From the NCBI GenBank assembly GCA_026874595.1, contig CM049310.1:55553058-55617057 (forward strand): a DNA stretch of 64,000 nucleotides. The letters run 5' to 3'. A model generated the notes under the pieces. The model had not been told where the DNA came from. It made no database searches and was given only the letters and a program-made list of their open reading frames with translations. This DNA is from Sipunculus nudus. Taxonomy: Eukaryota > Annelida > Sipuncula > Golfingiida > Sipunculidae. The position numbers were made by a program, and so were the translations under genes. Shown here in pieces: positions 22,495-34,199 of the stretch; positions within the stretch are counted from its first letter, which is position 1, and each line of letters starts with the position of its first letter.

Positions 22495-23355
22495 GTACGA
22501 CTTTTACTTAAATTGACTTTTTGGCTTTTTATTTAAATTAACATTTTAGCTGGTTGAATTGTCACCTTCGATTTCATCTATAGATATAGTCTTTTCGTGA
22601 CTTTTATGGTTTGACACTATCTTTTGAAGCCTCTTTGGCAAAACAACTCAAGCGTTTCTAACAACCCGAATATATGGGAGGGCCTTATAATATAAAGTCC
22701 GATTAATTCGGGCTAACAACCATTGTGACTAATTCTGTTCTTAAGAAATAAACAAAACATTTTCTGAAGCGTCCTTGGCTGTGTCGCAAAACCTGACAAG
22801 TGATTTAAGAAGTTTATGAAGCAATTGTTACGTATATTGAACTTTTACTTAAATTTATAAACTTTATTTTGGCTGGTTGATTTTTTTACTTTCGATTTAA
22901 TCAATTAATATTAATGCCGTAGCTTTAATAGGGATGTCACTCTCTTTTGAAGCCTCTTTGACAAAACAACAACCTAAGCGTTTTAAACAACCATTATATC
23001 TAATTCTGTTCTAAAGAAATAAAACATTTTCTGAAGCGTCCTTGGCAGTGTCGCAAAACCCGACAAGTGATTTCAGAAGTTTATGAAGCAAATGTTCCTT
23101 AATTGAACTTTTACTTAAAATTATTAACTTTATTTTAGCTGGTTATTTTTTTTCGATTTAATCAATAAATATTAATGCCGTGACTTTAATAGGGTTGTCA
23201 CTTTCTTTTGAAGCCTCTTTGGCAAAACAACTCAAGGGTTCCCAACAACCTGTGTGACTAATTTTGTTTTAAAGAAAAGAACAAAACACTTTCTGAAAGG
23301 TCTTTGGTTGTGTCCGCAATACCCGACAAGTTTCTTGGAAATTTATGAAGCAATT
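22495..23355 (+). repeat. Tandem array, about 261-bp unit, three copies
   Basis: Units share TCTTTTGAAGCCTCTTTG, TTTTCTGAAGCGTCCTTGGC, CGACAAGTGATTT and AGTTTATGAAGCAA in order. AACTTTTACTTAAA recurs at 22842 and 23103 (period 261). The first unit is longer because of the insertion at 22666-22712. The third is the most diverged. Confidence 0.85.
22666..22712. mobile_element. 47-bp insertion with 8-bp target duplication
   Basis: In the first tandem unit a 47-bp segment, starting CCGAAT and ending ATTCGGG, is bounded by CTAACAAC on both sides (22658-22665 and 22713-22720). The other two units carry a single similar octamer at this point and no insert, so the empty site can be seen. The 8-bp duplication fits hAT-type transposition of a minimal element. 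Confidence 0.8.
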
Positions 23356-24281
23356 TTCAGTCTGATTAGAGAAAATTGCTTATGCCTTGAATATGGATCT
23401 AGACCCCACGGAAACAAGGCTAGTAATCAACTTAATTGTTGACCTATTGGAAATGTGGTGACCTATGTGTGGCTGATCATCAAAATACTTTCTCTTAATT
23501 TACCTAGTGCCATATATCCAATATAGATTGAAGTAAAAGAATTGAGTTTTCCGGTCTCGATTACGGGCTTTCTCGTAATACATGATTATAAAAATCCGAG
23601 GGATATCGAATTTTATCGGAGACTAATTTCTAAATTACTGACGACAAGAATTTTACAGTTCACCCTATGCATGTGTGTGCAATGTTTTATACATTACAAA
23701 TTATATGTACATGTAATATATATTATAAATTATATAAACAGAACACATGCACATTATAAACGCACACCCTTGAACACCTGACTGTATTGATTCAATACCG
23801 GTATGGGGGCCTATAATTGTGATACGGATAATCCTGATTTTAAACCACTTTTATAGAAAGCCCTTGGGGAAGAGAGAGCAATATATCCTCGGCACAAGGC
23901 CGTATAGTAATATACGAAAGATGATTAAATGACAGAGGCGCGGTTAGGCGTGATGCCTGCGACTGTCACAACGTTAGGTCCCCGTCTACTGGTATCCACC
24001 GAAAAACGCTTTAATGAAAGTTTCACGACTGATCAATGCCTAATTACCGTCGTGCCTTGCTAATTATACACATATCCCGTGTGAAACTTATGTGAGGCTT
24101 TAATGATGATCGAGGTTACATCTTTTGAACGTAGTGGTTACTATTGTGACAGCAAAAGCTGGAGGGGAAAGCAGATTTATTGGGGTGCTAAAGTAATTAG
24201 GAAACATACGACTCTGTGTGTTGGTCTGTCCGTCTGTTTGTGTGTCTCTCTCTCCATCCCTCTCCCCTTCTCTCTCTCTCG

Positions 24282-24342
<61 letters not shown>

Positions 24343-26340
24343 ATATGTATATATATAGTGTGTGTGTGAATAAATATGTATATTTATACAAAAATCTGTC
24401 TTTGATTTTTGTTTGTGTAATATAGACGCATATGGAAAATGTTGTAAAATTTAATAAAAAGTATGAAACATGAGTTATGAGAAGCACCCATACTATTTAT
24501 ATATTTTATAATTGTCAATTTTTACATGATTTCGGAAATTATTTCTTTTTCAATTTTATCTCTTGCTTTGCCACAAAGAATTTCCAAGATTTTATCTTTA
24601 TTCAATCTCTTGCCCGCATTTGGTGGGCAGTTTTGTCTGTAGAATTAATACCATGGGTACAGTATTCCCGCTTCGAATAAAACAAAAGGGTTGTAATGAT
24701 TTAAGATGCCACTTCAGAACCAGATGTTTGAAAGTGCTAATTCAATGTCTTACCAATAGTCAAGTAGCCTCGAAAATAAACTGACTGTATGTCGAACCAA
24801 CGAACATTTCTCAACCCACAAAACATTCACGCCGCTCTTGAACGGTATATTTATGGTTACCCTATTGCTAGTCTACTTGTATGATAAGCCGTCGTTCAGG
24901 AGCCTTGAGGGAATCGTTTTAAGGCAAGCAGAGAATGGATTATGGTGTCCTATGATTAGGTAGTACACCTCTAAGTTATGGAAAGATTATACATTTGTGG
25001 TCTATGGTGTGCTGGGCCCATTCCAGAACAATAAAATACCAATGTCTGTCCTTTATGCCCCTTGAGGTCATTTAATTATAAAAATTAGATACTCCTTGAC
25101 CATAGTATATTATAATATGCGTTTAATCTTAAATCTTTCATTCACATGACCGTCACAGAATAAAGCTCTATATAATGATCGCTGCTATAACGGAGCTTTT
25201 CTTAGGGAGACAGGATATGTTATTTCTTATGACATATAATACCGGTTTATCCGTGTGATTTACCCGTGACCCGCCCCCTAGTGTGCTTCCTTTATCTGTG
25301 GGTGGCAGCCGGCTCAGACGGGACAATGAATGGGCAGAATCTATCACATTACCAACACCCAGTGTCGCTGAAGCGACCCGGTCAGGATTTATATGACATT
25401 CAGGCATGAGCCGACTTTCTAAAAGTCTCGTGGGATGCATCAGCGTTTCTTAAGCTTCCTTTGGGCTTTCAGACTTATACTTGTCCGCTGAAACTGCCAC
25501 GGTCACATGTTCAGGATATCGTAGAGTCTCATGCTGCCGTGTGTCAAGATCCGCCCCGATACTGTTCCAAGCAACTTCAGCCAGACCCCTCGGGACACCA
25601 GAAGGGCCTTCTAAAGGTAGCAACCACCAAAACAACCTGTCCTTTTAAAAGCAATGCTGCTTACGGCAAATAGGCTGCCACAAAACATTTTATTGGAAAG
25701 ACAGCTCACAGCTTCTCTTCCTATAGTATCATCAAGCGGGGTTACAGGTTTTGCTGACTTGGCATTTTCCTATTTCGAGGCCGAGGGAAGAAAAGCGGTG
25801 CAAAAAGTGAAATGCCAAAAAAAAACTTGTATCCCATTTTAGTCCCACTGACGCTTCTGTAACATTTTTATCATATCTGATCAATGAAAAATCAGCAGAT
25901 TTTGTTAGCACATGGCTGATCATATTTCATAATGTTTAGCCACATGAGGTTCTGACCGTATCTGTTTTCAACGGAATAAATTGTTTAAATGAAACTTAAA
26001 AATCTTATTCATGCAGCAGTATTACTTCATTATACCTGATAAAAACATAATACTTTGCGAACATTACAAGTGACATTTGTATTTTGCCTCTGGTGCTGCA
26101 CAGAGTCTTCTATAGTTCAATGATGCAGGTAATGAAGACAATCTTCCCATCTCCTCCAGTAAAATATCTTAAAAAAAAAACAGAAATTGTCGTCCCAGGA
26201 GGGGGAAATAATCAATGTGGTGCTAATTGAATGTATGATTCACAATATAAAACGTAATCAAAATTGCAAAAAAAGAATGAAAAAAAATGACCAGGAATGA
26301 ATACTTGATAATTTCATATATCTTATCCATATTTGAATAG
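23356..26340 (+). other. Presumed intron; microsatellite and a GC-richer patch
   Basis: It contains (TC)n running into (TA)n at 24270-24357. At 25250-25640 the GC content rises and open frames occur on both strands (25168-25440 minus; 25473-25616 plus, with 4 Cys and phase 0 at both ends). Neither frame fits the phase of the neighbouring exons, and no domain is recognised. Confidence 0.35.
24283..24357. repeat. (TA)n microsatellite preceded by CT-rich tract
   Basis: An imperfect TA array with AAT and TGT interruptions follows TCTCTCTCTCGC. Confidence 0.95.
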
Positions 26341-26355
26341 GAAGTTTCATGTGCG

Positions 26356-26357
<2 letters not shown>

Positions 26358-26419
<62 letters not shown>

Positions 26420-26420
26420 G
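26358..26420. repeat. (GA)n microsatellite
   Basis: GA dinucleotides with one AA interruption near 26400. Confidence 0.95.
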
Positions 26421-26614
26421 ACTGAATTTTTAAATCAGTGCTAAGACAAACATGTTTTAATTGCCACAGGCTTATCATCTATTAGAGTAAGTTGTAAAAA
26501 AACGAATTTATAGATTAGTGTGTTAATTAAGGAAGATCAATAAATAAATTTACCAATGTTAAATGTTACTTTGATCAGTTGATGGTGAGTGGAAAATTGC
26601 GATTTCCGTTGCAG

Positions 26615-26703
26615 TTAGAGTAAATGTCATGAACTTATCCCGTCACATTTTGGGAATGAAATATCTCAATATTAAATCTAAAGAAACGTTGCCAACCGCA
26701 AAG
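26615..26703 (+). CDS. Candidate 89-bp cassette (frame-shifting) exon
   Basis: It is bounded by an acceptor GATTTCCGTTGCAG and a strong donor AAAG|GTAAGC, leaving a 127-bp intron before the membrane exon. Only one frame is open: it needs one base from the previous exon (phase 1, as supplied by 10689) and ends in phase 0. The membrane exon would then be read ATG TGA and stop. Inclusion would remove the transmembrane helix and tail, giving a secreted or NMD-targeted product. The 29 residues after the split codon are basic and have no cysteine or recognised domain. A cryptic splice pair is the alternative. Confidence 0.35.
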
Positions 26704-26830
26704 GTAAGCATGAACTGTGTCTGATTTGTATACAAAGACTGATTTTATTTTCTGTGCAAATACTAAGCTAATGTTTAAAAAATCATGTACACTTCTCTTT
26801 TATATATGATATATTTCTTTGTCGTTTCAG

Positions 26831-26975
26831 ATGTGAAAAATGATAATGCTACGTTTCTTATAGCCTTGGCGGTGTTTGGTTTTCCTACATTGGTGCTTGT
26901 CATGGTCTGTCTCATCCGCTGTCGGATGTTTTGTATTGACAGAAGCGCTGATAATGAACAGAACAGATCTCTCGA
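26831..26975 (+). CDS. Internal exon encoding the transmembrane anchor
   Basis: A pyrimidine-rich acceptor (TTTCTTTGTCGTTTCAG) and a perfect donor (GA|GTAAGT) bound a 145-bp exon, phase 1 in and phase 2 out. It encodes, in order, DVKNDNATF with an N-A-T glycosylation sequon just outside the membrane; one hydrophobic helix of about 21 residues (FLIALAVFGF then PTLVLVMVCLI); and a basic, Cys-containing juxtamembrane stretch RCRMFC, a possible palmitoylation site and stop-transfer signal. A polar tail start follows. The positive-inside rule puts the C-terminus in the cytoplasm. The phase joins exactly to 50078. The protein family was not recognised from this exon. Confidence 0.7.
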
Positions 26976-27287
26976 GTAAGTATAATAGCATTTTGTCCAG
27001 TCGATAGTCTGGTACCCTTCACTATTATTTCACATATGTTCACCAGTTGCCCATGATCACTGGCGCTGGCAAACGCTGCGTATTTACAGTAGCAATGTGT
27101 CCCAGTATCTTGTATACAGCTTAAATCCGAGGAGGCGGCTATTGTAAACATTGCGGTATGCATGCGTGCTCTGAATTTCGAGGAAACCTGTATTTTAGCT
27201 TAAAGACATTACCGTGAATTCGAAACAGAGGGTAATCTAGCAGACCCCTAATTTAAATACGTTATTTGCTTCTACGAATAATCTTTA

Positions 27288-27400
27288 CAGGGGCTAATCC
27301 AGAATTTGGGAAAATGAGGGGTCCAACCCAAAACGACTATTTTAACAAAAAAAGGTCCCTATGTCCGAAAAAGGGGGTCCAGCCCCCCTATCCCATAGAT
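27288..27400 (+). mobile_element. Fragment of the CAGGGGCGGATCC-family element
   Basis: It starts CAGGGGCTAATCCAGAATTT and contains GAGGGGTCCAACCC and GGGGGTCCAGCCCCCC, like the complete copies near 21 kb. The far end is degraded. Confidence 0.6.
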
Positions 27401-28320
27401 AGAGCCGATAGGCTCGTCATTATATTTTTCGGTTTTATCTGACTGGTCTTAAAATTTGTACAGCCCCCCTCTCTCTCTTGTGACGTCCCACAATGTTCAA
27501 AAAGGCGAGCACCCTGGGATAGGGAGCAAACTGTTTTGATAAATTTATGGGTCTCCTTTAATAAAAAATGTTTGGGAAATCCCACTTGTACATGAAAAAG
27601 GGGTGATTTCTGGCATATATTTCCTTGATATTCTTGCGCAAATGATAATTTAAAAAAAAAACTAAGAACACGCATGGATACACACAATATTTGCAAGTGC
27701 CTCCGCGCGCCTTTTTTTCCTTCACTTAAACAGGAAAATGCATTTTTACGCGTATTGAATGGTGTGAGGTGTCAGTCCGTCGGATGTCCCAAGTTGGAAA
27801 ACACGCTGTGTTTGTTTGTTCACACGACTAGCTTATATTCATTACGAATCAAAACTCGAATTAACTGAAGGATAGTTCTTTCTTACACACATTACTTAGA
27901 ACCATAAGACGGAAGGGTTGTCCTGTGTACACATTAAAAATACATACACGTTAAAATAGTCATTGTGATCAAATACTCAAAATGATGACACATCTGTGAT
28001 ATTTATTGTTTGTCTGGAAAAAATTGTTAAAGTATATATTCCTGCAGTATAATGTTTTGTAGTTTGACAAATCTTGACATTGACTGGGACGACAGTAACT
28101 GAAATGTTAAGAACTGTTGATAAAATTAGCTTTCACATTGCTTAACAACAAAATAGGACATACCCATGATGAAATAAGCAAAGATTTATACCGTGAAAAC
28201 TCAAAATAAGACCGCAAACGGGACCTCATTAAATTGGTCGCATATTGAAGTTGTCGTCTAAGCGTTGTCTGATATAAAGAACAAAAGGGAATTGGGAGCA
28301 TGAAAAAGTGGTCATTATTC

Positions 28321-28367
28321 TGCGGTGGTCGCTAAACCGAGGTGGTCGTCAGGTAAGGTTTTACTAT
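28321..28367 (-). mobile_element. Single end of a pogo-like element
   Basis: Reverse-complemented, it starts TATAGTAAAACCTTACC and continues with GACGACCACC and GCGACCACC blocks, as at 39049 and 15182. A degraded GGTCGC...GTTGTCGTC stretch lies near 28236. The partner end was not found. Confidence 0.5.
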
Positions 28368-28399
28368 ATCAGGAATTTGTAGGAATTGATGCGTTGATT

Positions 28400-29426
28400 T
28401 CTATATCAAAATTTGGATCACAATTTCTTATGGTCTGCCGTCAATTACATATTTCTTCTATTTCTTTCTTCTGTCTTTGTTCGCGATAGTATCCCAAAAT
28501 ATGGCTGTGACCTTGAAAATCCGATTTGGGCACAGTGTAAGCCATAGGTGACAAATTTGCAGCTGAAAATTATTTCTGATCTTGACTTAGTTTCCAAGGT
28601 CATAAACTCCACACTCCAATCACCATTTAGATTTGGGCGTCGGGGGAGACCCGGCATTCAATTGCACACATCTAGTTGAAGGATTTATTTAGTTCAATAA
28701 GTATCTTCAGCTAAATTAAATCACTTTGTATTGATTTTTCATGTACACGCTGGTTTGTCTTCCAAGTGATTTCAGATTATTTGATGTTTTTTAGTATATT
28801 TAAAAAGCGGTTCTCACAGTGTATACTTCATCATCCCGTGGGATCGGCTTTTAAATTTTTATTAACTCTGACTCAAGTCTGCCTGGAGACTTTATTACGA
28901 GGTGGTTTAAATATATTACACCCAGATACAAACAAGACCATTTATTGTGCGGATTAAAAAAACAAAGCATTTTCATGCCCCCTGTTTCGACCTTAAAATC
29001 CTGGGAAACAGAATTGTGTAAGTTTAATGCAGATAGGCAACGCCGGATTTGCGTTTCACACTGTTTTCTTCTCTGTTGTTTTGTATGCGACCGTTATATA
29101 GAATGTGCCAGCATACCTGACATACGTTTTGCCTTTGCAAGGATGTTCAGCCGCCCGCCCCCTTTTCAGAGGTCCTGGATGAAATTGAGTGAAACATGAT
29201 CTCTAACGATTTTCCATGGTGTGTCATTCAACGTAAAAACAGTCTGATAATATTCGTGACTCAAAAGCGGATGATCCTATATCTTTCCTTAGCTTCTTTT
29301 GACATAAATATTTATGAAGTGAGGCATTTCATAAGACAAACCTCCTGGTAGGAACCGCAGTGTAACCATAGCATCATTCTATTTCATCTTCTTGTTCATC
29401 ACAGTATCATTGTAACCTATTTGCTG
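28400..29426. other. No element resolved
   Basis: Intron sequence with scattered short frames and no splice-supported exon. Confidence 0.35.
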
Positions 29427-29634
29427 CAGGGGCGGATTTACGGGGGCGCACCTAAAAAGTCTGGGAAATAGAGCTCCTAAAAGATAATGCCGAAAAAAAC
29501 AGAGCCAGGATTTGCATCATGTTGCAATTAAAACTACCACAGATTGCGGTATTGCGGCCCACATTTTCAAAATGTTTCCACACTCTGTGAGGGGAAAACT
29601 CAATCCCTTTCCGTCCTCCCTCTGCACGCCCCTG
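29427..29634. mobile_element. MITE-like element, CAGGGGCGGATTT type
   Basis: The left end CAGGGGCGGATTTACGGGGG faces a right end whose reverse complement is CAGGGGCGTGCAGAGGGAGG. It is about 208 bp long. No matching target duplication was seen. A piece of a similar end lies at 41008-41056. Confidence 0.55.
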
Positions 29635-29639
29635 TTCTC

Positions 29640-30770
29640 AAATCCTGTAATCCTGTAAACCCTGTCCCAATATATACAATATTTAGCATCTGACACAGGT
29701 GTCCTATTTTCATGGATTTTTATTTAGATAATTTACCAGTGGAATTTTATTATTTAGATATAAGTTGAACATATTATATCTCAATGATGGTCAGAAGAGA
29801 AAGCTGAAGCGTCCAGTAGGCTTTTTATGAGACGCTTTAAAGAAAATATTATGTAGAGAGAGGTGTAAAAGAAAGTTAATATAAAGTGGCAGTCCCTTAA
29901 GGCTCCCCACCATTTTGATCAAGCGCGTGACACGATAATAAAGAATGAGGAGCAGCGGAGCACAGACCATTTGCCGTTCAGAGCGGCAACTCTTTGATCC
30001 ATCACGTCGTCTGGATTTTATGGATCACAGTGCCTCCCTCAGGAACTTCCAGATGTTTTATACGGCTCTCCGGGGTGGCCATTTTTAAAGGGTCTTTTTT
30101 CTTTAGTGAGCTTCTATATACACTTATTATGCAGAGAAAAACATGCTAATCTTGCATAAGAACTTTATGTCCACTAAACTTTGCACATTGTGTAAAAAAA
30201 ATACCTATTTGGTACTTATGTTTTCATGTTTGAACCTGTGTAATGACACCCGCCGAAGTTTGCATAATTATGTGTCCATTATTCCACTATGCCTTCTTTT
30301 ACAATAATTTTACCCATGGACATAGAATTAGTATTGATTTATTCACTGGAATACCTCTTGTCATTACGTTTTTATCCTTCTCATTTTCAAAGTGGTACAT
30401 AAATTTTACAATTTGATTTGATGAATCTAGCCTTGTAGATAAATTCCATCTATGACACGTGGTCCAAAGATAGATGGGTAATTGTACAATATACTCACTG
30501 ACGCTCTGGACTGAATTAAGAATTTAAAACAAGAAGTTTTTTTAATATGCTTTTGTTCCCAGCAGCACTCTCACTGTTAAGATATTCGTAACAAGCATAT
30601 ATATCTTTATAAATAGAGCCAACAAAATAGAGATGGCTTGTTGCTGACAAAATGTGCTGCACATACATGCAGTATCGAACTTGTATATCAGGGTTGTTAA
30701 TAATTCTCAGGCAGTACAAATTAACATATATATAGACTGATGCAGTACGTGGATATCGTACAAATAAGGT
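29640..30770. other. No element resolved
   Basis: The 29880-30090 part is somewhat more GC-rich and looks unique. Nothing was recognised. Confidence 0.35.
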
Positions 30771-30782
30771 TTTTGTTGGCAC

Positions 30783-30788
30783 TTTATT
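30783..30788 (-). promoter_or_regulatory. AATAAA polyadenylation signal (minus strand)
   Basis: It lies about 170 bp downstream of the stop of the minus-strand exon candidate, a normal place for the 3' end of a transcript. AATAAA is frequent in AT-rich DNA, so this is weak evidence alone. Confidence 0.3.
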
Positions 30789-30954
30789 CATTGGAATCAA
30801 AAGATATTCACTATTAGAATTCAATAGAGAATCCGTTTCTCAGTTTAACAGATGTGAGTGGCTTCTATCCCAGACGCTTCAGATAACCCCGTATTCAGCC
30901 AGGCCCTGGGTTAAACTAAGGACGGAAATCCATTTTCCAAAGTACACCTTTTTA

Positions 30955-31262
30955 TCATGTACTGTTAACTGTTTGCGCTAGAATGGAAGACCGGGGATGC
31001 AAAACTATTTTGGTTTCAAGGCATGTAGGACATTGAATACACGAGAGCTTGCGAGAATTGTCCCCGGGAGTGTTTCTTCTTAAAAGACAACTTCTTCTCT
31101 TGATTATGTCACCATGGTCCTCCTGATAATTAAGAGATTCTACTGGCGAATGTGTCAAGTCGGGAGCCGAATAATAACACTGCCGCCGATTCTGTTTCCA
31201 GCCGATTTCTTCACTGGGTATTGGATCCTTCAAAACTGACTTGTCCGACGTGAAGAAACTTT
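30955..31262 (-). CDS. Candidate terminal coding exon of an unrecognised gene
   Basis: On the minus strand, CTTCTTCCCGGTATATATTTTAG is a plausible pyrimidine-rich acceptor before 31262. The frame (phase 1 in) then stays open for about 101 codons to a TGA at 30955. The composition looks protein-like: hydrophilic, with basic clusters (IIKRRS, LLRRN) and a closely spaced Cys group (SCIQCPTC) near the end. The first 20 bases of the acceptor tract are pyrimidine-poor in places. No domain was recognised and no partner exon was found upstream on this strand. It would be nested in the 23-kb intron of the + strand gene. A decayed element or chance frame is possible. Confidence 0.3.
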
Positions 31263-31579
31263 CTAAAATATATACCGGGAAGAAGACAGCCCTTATGTCG
31301 CTTTTTGTTCACGTGGATTTTTGGGACTTAATATCGATGCATAGCTACATATGCCAATAGTCTCTTAGAATACAAAAAGTGCGAGATTCGTCGCGCGCGC
31401 ACTCACACTTGCATATTTATAATGAATATATCATACGCATGTATTTATAAAAGAAACGTACATGGCCTGTTGCTGGCAATGTCTATTGGATGGGACAAAG
31501 AAAACCATACTATAAGAATATGTTTTTGATAAAGCTTCCGGATTTGAGTTTTTATGTGCATAATACTAGGAAATATCAA

Positions 31580-31725
31580 GATGTAATAATCTGTCGTTAA
31601 GACATTCAACTGAATCTCTGTTTTTATTTTGTTTTTTGTTCAGATTTTGCCTTTTGAACAATGGCAGGGTTCGAGCTAGGGATTTTCTTAAATCCACCGC
31701 CTTAACCACTGGGATACGTTCCGTT
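31580..31725 (-). repeat. tRNA-derived SINE or tRNA pseudogene
   Basis: On the minus strand a Leu/Ser-tRNA-like A box (CCCAGTGGTTAAGGCG, about 31714-31699) is followed by a degenerate B box (AGCTCGAACCCT, 31677-31666), then a T/A-rich body and the phrase AATGTCTTAACGACAG. That phrase recurs near 10911-10926, as expected for a dispersed SINE. A/B spacing is about 10 bases short of a functional tRNA. Confidence 0.55.
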
Positions 31726-31739
31726 CTGCCCCTAAATAT

Positions 31740-32860
31740 GTAATATTAACATGTGACATTTGCACTTTTCGAATCAGCTTTTCATCAAAATCTGAACGAC
31801 GTTTAATGCTTAGTTCAATAGAGTGATCCTGACATTTACCATACCATAAATGAGATTTTTCATCATACATTTTGATTCTGTTTATGTGGAAAATGTTATA
31901 ACTATAACTTTAGTTGTTTTATTCTGTTTATTCCTTACTTTCCAAACTCTGAGATTTGTATTGTATTTTCAAAGAATACAAAACACACAGTACGGTCAAA
32001 GAGTCCTTGTGTTTAGATCTGAAATGGCTGTATTTTAGTGATGAGTTTGAGTGAGAAACATGGACTAGTACAAACAACAGGAGTGGATCAAAGCATGTTA
32101 CCGTTATAGCTGTAAGGAGGGCTGGGATTTCACTGCTCCCAGTCGTTCCATAAAGACAAAATGTATGTAACCAAAGCTTGCTGGGAAGGAAAATAAACGA
32201 GCTCAAGCCAGGATGGCGAAGAACACCACTGGGAAGCCTCGCAGGCGTCACGTGACCTCGGCTTACGCTATCTCGGCGTGCCATCGGCCTCATTGATTTT
32301 ATGCCTGGCTCAGACAAGAGGGGTCTTGAAAACAACAAGGGTGTCAACCAAGGATGCGGCCGCGTAATTCTCGGGGGATGCTTTACTCAAGATTAAATTT
32401 TGCCGGATTCGCTTTTTTACTTACTGCTTGTCTTTTGAGTCGGATAACATACAGCCATGCCTAAATCGGTGGAAGGAAGATTTATTTGTATGCGTGACAT
32501 AAATGTAAGAAGAAATCTAAATTGTTTTATAGACAATGAAATAGATCATTTGCCCCCTCTACGGATAAGATTATCCGTCTAAACCCTGAGCAAATCTGAT
32601 TTGCAATCCCATATTTAATCTCAGAACATATGATTATCGTTCCTTTTGATTTGGAAGAATTTTTATTCGAATTGCTTTGAAACAAAATAAAATAAAATAT
32701 ATAATGGTCTAAGATAAAGTGATTAAACTCCTTAACCCTCATAAATAAACACTATTTTTCGCCAAAACCTCCACCAAATATGTTTTTTAAGTCGACGCTT
32801 GCGTAACTCTCGTTTGTCCAACTAAATTTAAAGGATAAAGTCACATAATAGAATAGGATA
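31740..32860. other. No element resolved
   Basis: Frames at 31850-32038 and 31928-32347 overlap on opposite strands and have no supporting features. Confidence 0.35.
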
Positions 32861-34190
32861 TTTTAGCTCAGCTGACTGAAAGTCAACTAAGATATAGGAA
32901 CTGCGCTTTGTCCGCCGTCCATCTGCCCGGACGTCAACTTCTAAGTAAAAATCCAGGGAGGTCAATAACAAATCTCCTTGGAAACCCGAGCTATGGGGAT
33001 TGTAAGTACCCACAAGAATAATTAAAAATTTAATACAGGAATTCGAGTATCTTGGTAATTAATTCATTGATTGCCTTGAATATTGCCCTGAATATTGACC
33101 ATGACTAATTTTAATGATTTTTTTTTAATATTTTGTGAGACTGTCAAATTACAGCAATTATGTCAGTTTCTCAGCTGTGGTTTCACCTAGTGTCCGGAAA
33201 CCTGGTTTGTTTATTGATCAAAACAAGGTACCCTATATAGGAATCACCCTGTCCGTCCGTCTGTTCATTTGTCCGTCCGTCCATCCAAAAATTTGTTTCC
33301 AGATGATAACTGTAGTATAGAATGACATATGGATTTGAAAAGCCCTTTTGCTTTTGGGATCAAGAGGTCAAAGGTCAAGGGACCCACTTATTTAAAAAGA
33401 TTGTGCATGCATTTTAAGCCAAACTTTTCATCTCAAACCTTCCGTCTTGCACATGCAGCTGACCTGCCAATAGGGAAAGAACCTAATTGATTTTTCAGGT
33501 CAAAGGTCTAGGTCACAAGGGCTATCTGTCCATGAATATGTTTATGGATGTTAACTTCAGTTTGGATAGGCAAATTGGTTCAAACTTGACTTATACATGA
33601 CCCACTAATACAGGGAGAAGCCTGTTAATTTTGGGATCATGAGATCAAAGGTCAAGGTCACAGGACAAACTTCTTTAAAAAAAATTTAAAACTTCTTCTG
33701 GATGCATTTTAAGTCCAACTTTTCATCACAGGACAATCCTGCTGATTTATTTGCTGACCAGGCTTACAGTTTAATACATCAGATGTAATTATGCCTCTGT
33801 GGAATAGGATGCTCCCCTCATATCATTATACATAACTAGCACTGACTTAATATTTTGAGTTGTTAAAATACTGTTTTGAGTCGGTTCCCTCTGTCTTTGA
33901 AGTTATCAGGTCCTTTTTAATAGTTTTCAAGCAGCACTCAGCCCGAACTGGAAGTCTATATGGGCATTTTTCGGGGCCCTTCCTTACCTGTCAGTGTTCT
34001 AGTTATGTCAATAATTAGTAGATGGATTGTTATGAAAATCAGAATATTGAAAGTTTAAGGATGGTAAGTTCTAAGATTTTTCGATCACAAGATCAAGGGT
34101 CAAGGTCACAGGACCCACATTTCGAAAGAGCTCATAAATATATCCTGATTGACAAGTTCAGCTGAGCTTTGAGACCCATGGGTCCTTAGT
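32861..34190 (+). repeat. Dispersed 1.0-1.3-kb repeat with nuclear-receptor-like motifs, copy 1
   Basis: It begins TTTTAGCTCAGCTGACTGAA and ends TTCAGCTGAGCTTTGAGACC CATGGGTCC, so its ends are short inverted repeats (AGCTCAGCTG/CAGCTGAGCT). The interior has a (CCGTC)n-rich stretch (33240-33290) and repeated blocks of GGTCAAAGGTCAAGGTCACA type. A perfect direct repeat AGGTCA-A-AGGTCA lies at 33365-33377. A second copy in the same orientation is at 53608-54652. No transposase frame was seen. Confidence 0.75.
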
Positions 34191-34199
34191 TTTTATGAG

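Noticed and set aside
24197-24487. Frames rich in alternating Tyr-Ile, here and at 19911-20219, 40364-40797, 51666-51872 and 56929-57135
   Set aside because: These are translations of (TA)n microsatellites.
25168-25673. Opposed open frames, including a phase 0-0 exon-like segment at 25473-25616 with four Cys (acceptor CTTTCAG, donor AAAG|GTAGCA)
   Set aside because: The phase does not fit the phase-1 introns on either side, and an equally good frame exists on the other strand. Kept only as a GC-richer patch.
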